From: Sitta carolinensis
Taxonomy: Eukaryota > Chordata > Aves > Passeriformes > Sittidae
DNA: 64,000 nt
Assembly (NCBI GenBank): GCA_032173965.1
Contig: JAVUNC010000005.1
Span: 47,106,501-47,170,500 of the forward strand
Reading direction: 5' to 3'
Shown here: one piece after another, positions 12,223-64,000 of the stretch
How the letters are laid out: every line of letters starts with the position of its first letter
How positions within the stretch are numbered: position 1 is the stretch's first letter
Notes under the pieces: generated by a model
Told to the model about the DNA's origin: nothing
Databases searched by the model: none
What the model saw: only the letters and a program-made list of their open reading frames with translations
Program-made: the position numbers and the translations under genes

Positions 12223-12912
12223 TTTATTTCCTTAATTCTGTTTCACTTCTGTTTTGGGGGCAGAAGCAGAAGTGGTGAAAAGATATGAAAGTGTCTTGTT
12301 GTGCAAGAAAGACAGTTTCATTTTTCAGGCCCAGGAGATTCAGACAAACTTTAGAAACCATACTTCTGGAATAATCTCCCAATGTAAAAAACCAAAGTGT
12401 TGTCTCTTGAACAAAGTCAGTTTGATTAAAGAAAACATGTGAAACAGAGGAAACAAAATAGCAACATATCCAAGTTTTACATATGATATATATAATTATA
12501 TTTTAAAATATATTACACCAAATCTTTCTTCAGACAAAAATTACAAATTAAATACAACATCTAAAGATCATGACAAATTAAGACTTTGCCGTGAATATTT
12601 TCAAAAGTGGATTACTGAACAGGCTATCACAGTTAAAAAAAATAATGAAAACAAAACCCCCCACTATTTTCCAGACTGAAGTGCAAACATTTTCATTTAC
12701 CTCAAATCATGCTGCATGTGTCCTAACAAAGTCATCCAACAATTTCAATCTTACAGTGAAGAGAGGTTTGATTTACTGATAGCAGGTCGGACAGTAAAAA
12801 GGATGCTTAAAACGGTGTTTTCTTTTGCCTCTGAGTCTCTAAGCCTCCAGCCTCCACATGAAGCTGTCCAGAGAGTTGCTGCAGCTTTTTGAGTCATACT
12901 AGACATGCAGTT
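12223..12912 (-). other. GUCY2C: Candidate GUCY2C 3' UTR
   Basis: Minus-strand sequence after the TAA at 12913-12915. The nearest clear AATAAA hexamer reading away from the stop is at 12228-12223, giving a UTR of about 0.7 kb; further AATAAA copies occur near 12.01 kb. The end point is an inference from the hexamer only. Confidence 0.35.
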
Positions 12913-56355
<43,443 letters not shown>

Positions 56356-56800
56356 CACTCAGTTTAGACCCATTGCGTGGGCTCTCCCATTTCTTTTTGT
56401 CTTCTAAGTCTCTTTCTTTCAGAGACTCTACATTGATTTTGTTCCTGGACAGAAAGAAAGAGATTTCCACTCTGTAGATTCAAATCTAGGCTGTGTGATC
56501 CTTCTCTCCTGCACTTCCCTATCCCCTTCCCTGCCTTCACCTCTGCCCGTCCCTTCAGTGTATTAGGTGGCACTTCAAGGTGAAAAAATAGCAGCAGCAA
56601 AACTCAGGAAAAGAGAGAGGTTAAAGGTTGCTGAGAATGTTTGCTCATGGAAAGGCTGAGGCTATAAACTGAAACATTACCAGAAACCTTACCTGATAAG
56701 TGCACTAACTCTTCATCACAGGCATAAACTGAGAGAAGAAAGGGGAGGGGACTAATGAACCATAAAGACAACTCTTCAAAATGGAAATAAAATATAAGGT
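56356..56800 (-). promoter_or_regulatory. GUCY2C: GUCY2C 5' UTR / proximal promoter candidate
   Basis: Minus-strand sequence directly above the start codon. Visible: a strong acceptor-like site (TCTTTCTTTCTGTCCAG) ending at 56445 and a strong donor-like CAG|GTAAGG with the donor GT at 56692-56691, suggesting a 5' UTR intron of about 250 nt. Also an ATG-TAG minimal upstream ORF in the proposed UTR, TTTAT-type CDX-like motifs (56663-56669, 56723-56729), a GATAAG on the plus strand (56695-56700) and an AT-rich TATA-like stretch near 56.79 kb. Mammalian GUCY2C is driven by CDX2 and HNF4; here the assignments are motif-level inference. Confidence 0.4.
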
Positions 56801-59800
56801 CTGTTAAAGCCTGGAGGAAAACAGATGGTTATTTCATGTTTGCATTGCCCTACATCTCTTGATTACACTGCCACACCATCTTTGCTGACTGAACTCATAA
56901 ATTGAGGGTGTATTTTCTTCTGTGATAAGTTACCAATTTCATTCCTTTGGCTTATAACAGTGAAGTACTTTTTGTGATGGCAAAAATGTCCCACTTGCAT
57001 TCCTTCAGACCAAAGCCTTTTTTTCTTGTTACAGACTCAGTAGAAGGCTTGTTCACTCATTCCCACCCAGCACTGTGCACCAAAGTGCCCCAGGTCTGCC
57101 CCAGATACATCTGCTCCCAGCTAGCACAGCTCTCATCACCCATTCCCACCTCCTCAAATGGGGGCCCTAGATATTCATACTTCACGTGATGAACCTCTTG
57201 CATCAGGTAAGGATTAGCAAAGCTAAGGTCTCACAGACCTGCAGGACCAAAGCTAAATTTTAAATGGCATCACTAAAAAAAATGACAAAACAACAATAAA
57301 CAACAAACAACAAAACAACCCTCCCCCCAACCCACAAGCCTTATAGAAATCTTTAGGTACTCTAAGCACAAAGGAAACAAATTTAAATAAAGTATAAAAT
57401 GTGCTTTTGCTGAATATGGGGTGTTTTACACACACACAGAGCAGCTTCTGTTTTTCTACTGAAACCTACACTGAGGTTGTCAGATAATAAATCAGTTAAC
57501 AGTAATTACCTTCCTGAAATAATTTAAAGACAAATAATGAAAATTATCAGAAACAATGTAGGTAACAGGGCTTGTAGTATAACACAAGACTGCAATTTCA
57601 TGGCTTCTTTCAAAGCCTGTATTTAGAAGGCATTGAATATACCTCAGATATATTTGCACAGACCTTTTCATGTGATTCTATTTTAATACCAAATTACTGT
57701 TGTTTGAATCTTTCTAATACCCAGAGAAGACCATGAGCCAGCATTTAAAAGTAGTCCATAAACACCTCTGCATATTTAATCTAGCATTTGTAATTAATAA
57801 TACAGTAATTCTAAATCAGCAGTCTGTCATGTAAACATGTGGACTGGTATGGCTGGCTAGAGCCACAGATTGAGAATGGAACACAGCTTTTCATGTGGAG
57901 ATCATCTGCTCATCACTGGCTCATTTTATAGGTGTTTCCAACGTCCTTGAAACTTATCCCATATAAGTCAATAAGAGATTTATCATTAACTTTAGCAGAG
58001 CAGGATTTGCATTTTTATACTCTTCTTAGCCTATCTGGGAGAAACAGTCAGCATGGATAATGCAACTATAACAGAGTATTTTACACAGCTGGTCACACTG
58101 GGAGTATGTAATGACACTGAAGTCTCCCTGGCTTCGTATCTATTAATGTATTTATTTGGTTTTCTTAGCAACTTAAAACTGTCCTTTAAAAACAAAGGGT
58201 GAAATCAATGATAGTCTTATCACACCATTTCTTTTTACTCTCTCCCTTGTCCTACACCATCACAATGCCACAGCCGCAGCCAGAATACAATACAAATTAA
58301 TTGTTGGCTTCTCAACTTTTTAATTGCCTGATGTGTGTGCATAATCTCTCAATGAATTCCCATGACAGAAGAATCTGGTGACATGTAGCAGCAGGGAATG
58401 TGGCAGGAGGCAGCAGCTAGCATGAAACATGCTCTCCATGAAACCTGCCAAACACCACACTTTCCCTTGTACCTTGGGGCATTGGACATCAAACACAGTT
58501 GCCTGGCATACTGATCAATAACATCTGCCTCATGGCATAAGAGAGACAAAGAAAAACTGTGTCATTGCACTGTAAATATGACAGTTATTGATATTATAGA
58601 TGTTCGTGAGGGTGGAGAGACGAAAAAGTAAATAAATGAGTCAGATGTGTAAAGCACAAAATTTGATAGGCTTGCCACGAGCAAAAGCTTCTGTAAGTTT
58701 GCTCTTGTTGCTGCCTCTGCTTAAGGCATTGTCAGCCCCAAGGAATAGAAGAGAAGAGACACAAATATCAGTCCACTCATATCGTCCTGGCTGCACAACA
58801 CAGCTAAGCTCCCAAGGATCCCAGCCAACCTCATCTAATTCTTTCATAACGTCCAATCTAGCAGTTTATAAACCCAAGAGTTTACCAGTGATACAAACCA
58901 GACAGCTACTCAAAGAAATATACATCCATATCTTTCTAGAGCACTGTCTCCACTGTCTCAGTAACTTTACTCCAACCACGAGCCAGCTCTCACACTTCCA
59001 AGATCAGTCAGTGAAGGATCCAATTCAGAAACTCGAAAGACAAATTATGTGTTGGAGGCAAAAATAAAGCTTTTTGACTCCTGTAGGTGACTGCAGCTTT
59101 AACTAGGAATACCTGCTTACAACAGAACTAGAGGTAACGGGAGCATCCTGAGGGCAAATGCAAATAACTCTGCCTTCCTCTGAAAGTGTCTCTCATGAGT
59201 GGAGAAACAGAGCAGAAATTCAAACACCAGAAATATCCTCCCTAAGGTAACCTCTCCTGACAACCCACAAACCATCTTTAAAGCACATCTTCTAGCACTA
59301 TTTATTCTCCCTTAAAAGTGCTGAGATTTAACCACTGGCTAAGGAATAAGGTGCTAAAAAACGACATCTGACATCCTCAGTGCATTCTTTTTAGCTATGG
59401 CTTCTAGGCATCAACTACTGCTATAATCTTGGCAGAAAGGTAGAAAAGATCTGAGCACTACCTATCTTCACTAAGTGTGTCTATCCAAGAAGTCAGTTCT
59501 TAGGTGAACATCAGCTTGAGACTCTCATCTTTGTAATCCTAGCATCTCATGGAAGTTTCCCCTTAAATCACTGTAGTTTATCACTTATTTTGGCTTCAGC
59601 AGCACAGAGATAATTCAGATTCAGATAGGCAGGCCCTGTATTTATTTGTCTGAAGAAAAAATTCAGTTCCACACCACCAACATTACTTATCCATATATTG
59701 CATAGCTACAAAACATTATAATAATTCTCTTTAGGTATCCTTACAGTCAGTGTTAGATTAGAAATACCACTTAAAATTAACTCACCAGAGAACTGTATTA

Positions 59801-60334
59801 TTTGTTTTAGTGAAAAGTATGTTTTAGTGCCTGGTTCTACAGCACTTTAAAACACTGAATTTGTTCTGCCCTAGGATTTACTAGATAATAAACAACCAGA
59901 TATTGTAGGGTGTATTTGCAACTCAAAATCAGCACTGACTTCCTGATCTAAAACTACTCTGAGAAGTTCTCTCAGTCCTCTGGAAAATTCAAGGGCAGTC
60001 AGAGAAAAAGAAGAGCAAAAAATTCCAAAGACTTGTTCTTCTCTCAGCCTATGAAAGATTATGGTCTATAGACATTTTCCACTCCTTTTTTAATGCTGCA
60101 TGTGACAGGGTTTTCCTCATTTCAGTGGCTTCTCTTTTTTTGCAGAGTCTAAAATTCCTTAAAATGGGAAGGATAAGCCAGCCTGGGCACCAGAGTCCCT
60201 TTGCCTATCAGCTCATAATATATTGCAACTGAATGATGCACTATCTCCAACACCTTTACCACATTCATTTTTAGGATCTTATTACTGGCATGCAGCCTAA
60301 TTTACTTTTTACTTAGTTACAAATCATTATTTTT

Positions 60335-60424
60335 ATAATATATGAAAATAGAGAAATAATATAATGAAAATAGAAAAATAATATAATGTATTAAATAATA
60401 TAATATAATATATGAAAATAGAGG
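60335..60424. repeat. AT-rich imperfect tandem repeat
   Basis: Repeating AATATATGAAAATAGA, AATAATATAATGAAAATAGA-type units over about 90 bp. Confidence 0.8.
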
Positions 60425-61594
60425 AGAAAAAAAAGAGAATATATGGAATGAAAATACCAGAAATCTCAGAAAAGCCAAAGAATTAGGTGAAGGTATCGAG
60501 TGCCTGCAGTCAGACTGCTGCTTGTGGTAGTTGGTAACAATAATCCTAACAGGTCTCAAAATAATACAAACATATTGTCAGCTGGTCTTCAATTTCTTTG
60601 GTACCAAAGACAAACAAGGCAGCATTTTTCAAGCCACTATTTTGTAAAGAAACACGCATTGTGATACAGTCACCTTATTTTGCAGAATAACATATTTTGA
60701 CAGTGTGCTTTAAAATGGAAATTTCCCTGAATATTTGCTACAATTATTTCTCAGTGTCATTTAATTAAAATTGTTGCAATCAGCGTATGTTTTTCATAGT
60801 TGCACATTATTTTTTATTTTCTCCAGAGCCAGGAACTTTGACAGTACACAAGAATATGAGGTTCCATTAAAGTAAAAGAGAAGCTGCAAGTCTTCAGCAT
60901 TGCAGAACTGAGAAAGGTGAAAAAGGGACATAAAAATTTGAAAATGTTATAAATAAAAATGCATTCGTGTTCTTAATTCTCACTAACTCCAAAAACAAAT
61001 TTCCTTGATTTCAGTGGCCTGAAGTCTATCACGTCTGTTTTTGAATAAGTGAGGCTGTCAACATTTCCATAAAACATAGAATTTTTAAAAATAAATATGC
61101 ATGAGACATTGTGTATTGTATAGTTGATCATATTTAGCCAACAAAATAAACACTGAAAAACATCGATGTTGTTTCCAAGTTCTACCCACTTACTACTAAG
61201 TCTGATTCTAAATTATATTGATTGTCTGGGACTTTAACAGCTTCTACCCTGTCTTTAAAAAGATTACAAAAATCAGATTGAAGAAAAATAAAATAGAATT
61301 GTTGCAGTTTCCCGTTCCTCAGTTTTTCCTGTGATTCAACCTAGAGGTTGGAATCACAAATATGGTTACAGACAGAAAAGAAAAAAAAATACAGCACTGT
61401 ATATCTGTGTTTATTTAATGTCAGTAACTTTTTGGTTTCAACTGGAGAATATAAAGATGTTTTCTTTAACTTTCAGTACTAGAGAGGAGACCAGGGATAT
61501 GAAATAATGTTTTCTCATCTTTTAAATTATTTTTACATTACTTCTACTATTTAGACTTAGAGGACAATAATGTAAATTATTATGAATTTAGCTG

Positions 61595-61654
61595 TATAGT
61601 ATACATATATAGCAGCTGTATACACAGATATAGTATACATGTATAGCAGCTACA
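61595..61654. repeat. Pair of 26-bp direct repeats
   Basis: TATAGTATACATATATAGCA.. (61595-61620) and TATAGTATACATGTATAGCA.. (61629-61654), spaced 34 bp start to start, followed by a further AGCAGCTATAT. Confidence 0.8.
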
Positions 61655-64000
61655 TAGCAGCTATATTGACTTTTCAGAACTGATCTTTTTTTCTTTCTCA
61701 TTTACTACGTGACAATATAGTTTTACTATATTTACTACAAAAGAATATAGAGAAAGATTTTGCAAACACTATTCTTTGGAACCAGCAACCGATAAGCAAC
61801 AAGCCTGTAAACCAACATAAAAACATGTGGGTCATGTGATTCATGATCCTGATAGCACAGCATGATAATATAGCCATTCCCATGGGTTATTGAGAGTTCA
61901 GGCAGCTGCCATAATTTAGTTGCTGACACAGATTACAATGAAATTACACTGCAAAGAACTGACTGTTCTCATCAGAAGTTACCAATCTAGTAAGAGGAAC
62001 ACTACAGACAAGGATAAGAAAAGTGGAATTGCATTGTATTACCAACAGCTTGCATGGTGGCCCCATCTTCCTATTGATCTATTATGTTGCCACATACCAG
62101 AAGATGAAGCTAAATATGTGATTTCTCACAAACATCTAGCTCAATTAAGGAAGTCTTCTTCCTGTTAACCCTTTCCCAATGCATATACATTTTGATGTGA
62201 ATATTATTTATCCACCTAACTTGCATACTACCAAAAAAAATAGTAGGAACTCTTAACTGCTGTTTTCCTTCTCTAAAGAACTTTGCTTCCAGAGTGACAG
62301 GACACATTTATCTTCGTAGCATACTGGTTTGCCTCTGTTATACACTCAGCAGGATACACCTCTGTCAAGAGACAAATATAAGCTATCCTTAATGGGCAAA
62401 CATCTGTTCTGTTTATCTTTACAAAGGTAAATGGCTTGAGTGTGTAATAATTTATGTCTTGGACATACACTTCAGTTTCTTTAACCTCTTTTTATTAAAC
62501 ATTACACACGTTTATACTATGTGCTAGGATGGAGTTACGGGATTTTCAAGGCAGTGCACACTTGATCCTGAAAACCCAGATGGCAGTGGAACACTGTGCA
62601 AATATATCAGCACACGTGAACCAGTACAACTGCATTCTTTGGAACACAGCCCCTGCAGTGATGTGGCTTTCTGGCTTGGATAAGTTTGTGAGGACGCATC
62701 TAACCACACATTTTCGGTTCTGACACTGACTCATACCGGACCAGTGGATTGTCTTGCCTCTCCTCCTTCAGTTCTACATACACAAACTTCTAAAAACTTA
62801 CCTAAATGTAATGCTAAAGTCAAATACAAGGACAGCTTTTTTATTAACTTGATTGCATCTTGATGACAGGTGCCCGCTGGAAATATCAGAAAGATTCTGA
62901 AGGTGCATTTTCCACAGATCCATAAAAATCACAGATATAAACATGACTGAAAACTAAAGTTTCCTTTCCAAAATAAAGATAAAAATGATGAATTTTCATG
63001 TCACCATTTGGAAGACTTTAACTGACATGGCTGTTGTTTGCCTCCCTGAGCTGGGTAATAGAGACTGAATAAAAGCATTAAAGGCACACATCAACTTACA
63101 TGTTTCACGTTCTCTCATCATGGGTGGTCTGTCCAGGGTAGATTAAGACTCAGAAGTTGCTGACACCATCAAAAAAGAAGCAAGAATTGTTCAGGTTCCT
63201 TGCTTTTAAAGGGATCATTTCCTCATCTCAAGGGATTGCCTTTGTAGCTATAGCAGGGCACCATTTCATTGCTCTCACTTTTGTGTGTCATTTATCTTGA
63301 GATGTCAGATGTTGTCAGGTGCATTTTCAAAGGTACAAGAAGCAGAACATAGTGAAGCATCATTACTGAGGGAACATAATCTTACCCAGATATTGTGGGA
63401 ATTGAAGCACGTGATCGTTGCTGATGCAAAGGTCATGTCCTAACCTCTTGCTTCAGTTTATATGACAATGAGTTTTTCCCCACTTCTTGCTTTTGCTTTC
63501 TCTCCTATTTTTTTAATTTCCTTCCCCTCCTTCCTCTTCTGTTCTTAGATCTCACTTTCCAGTCTCTGATTTTTTATTTAAACACTCATTGCACCCTCTG
63601 ATGATTATCTTGGTGTTTAGTCATGGGTGAATGATTTCCCTTTTGCTGCCATTAGTGTAAGTAAATTCCCATTCTCCCAGCAATTCTGTGGGGAAATAAA
63701 CATGATCATTAATCACTTTACAGCTCATAGACTCAGGATAATGGCACTGGCTAAAAGAATAGTGAAGGTAAGAACAGCAGCAGTTTTCCAGTATTCTTCT
63801 AGAGTAGACAAACTTCTTGACTTGTCTTTAATTTATGAACTGTCATCTCAGTGTTTCATATGAGGAAAAATTACAACATTTCCACCTACTTTGTATGGCA
63901 TCTTAGTAAAAATTACTACACGAGACATGCTAAAAATATTTTGGTCAATTTGATGCTGCTATAACTTTTTATCACAGTTGACAGTGTCCTGTTCTGTGCC

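Larger units (their letters stand above)
56801..64000. other. Region upstream of GUCY2C, no gene recognised
   Basis: AT-rich DNA with no convincing exon on either strand; the open frames are short and lack splice-site support or family motifs. Contains AT-rich tandem repeats at 60.3 and 61.6 kb. In human the next genes on this side are histone genes and WBP11; none is present here, so they would lie further right. Confidence 0.6.

Noticed and set aside
10013..12912. A separate small gene between PLBD1 and GUCY2C
   Set aside because: No exon with family motifs or splice support; only short chance frames.
56356..56358. GTG as a start codon one codon before the ATG pair
   Set aside because: Vertebrate nuclear genes use ATG; two good ATGs follow directly.

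Overview
This window is vertebrate nuclear DNA, almost certainly from a bird. It is AT-rich, has short coding exons separated by GT-AG introns, carries several CR1 LINE 3' fragments and a degraded LTR of an avian ERV family, and shows the conserved gene pair PLBD1-GUCY2C. There are no bacterial-style operons, CRISPR arrays or RNA genes that I can recognise. Almost all long open frames are chance frames in introns or shadows of real exons.

Left part (1-10.3 kb): the 5' end of PLBD1 (phospholipase B domain containing 1, a lysosomal amidase/lipase-like hydrolase) on the minus strand. Coding exon 1 (9919-10012) encodes a signal peptide and sits in a CpG island. Coding exon 2 (3218-3437) encodes the start of the mature enzyme. 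The rest of the gene runs off the left end.

Middle and right (12.9-56.4 kb): a complete GUCY2C gene (guanylyl cyclase C, the guanylin/uroguanylin receptor) on the minus strand. I located all 27 coding exons. Every boundary is GT-AG, reading phase is continuous across all 26 introns, and the total is 3,234 nt including the stop, i.e. 1,077 residues (human is 1,073). In order the protein has a signal peptide, ligand-binding ectodomain, one membrane helix, a pseudokinase domain (HRD changed to HGR), a coiled-coil linker, a class III guanylyl cyclase domain with all key catalytic residues, and a tail ending in a PDZ ligand.

The two genes lie head to tail on one strand with about 2.9 kb between the GUCY2C stop and the PLBD1 start codon. 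From 56.8 to 64 kb, upstream of GUCY2C, I see no gene.

I found no novel biological system. The points most worth checking are a probable 5' UTR intron in GUCY2C, a 26-nt T run serving as the whole polypyrimidine tract of one intron, a GUCY2C donor site that creates a stop codon if the intron is retained, an acidic length expansion at the exon 7/8 junction, a trinucleotide-repeat signal peptide in PLBD1, and a CR1 nested inside an older CR1.
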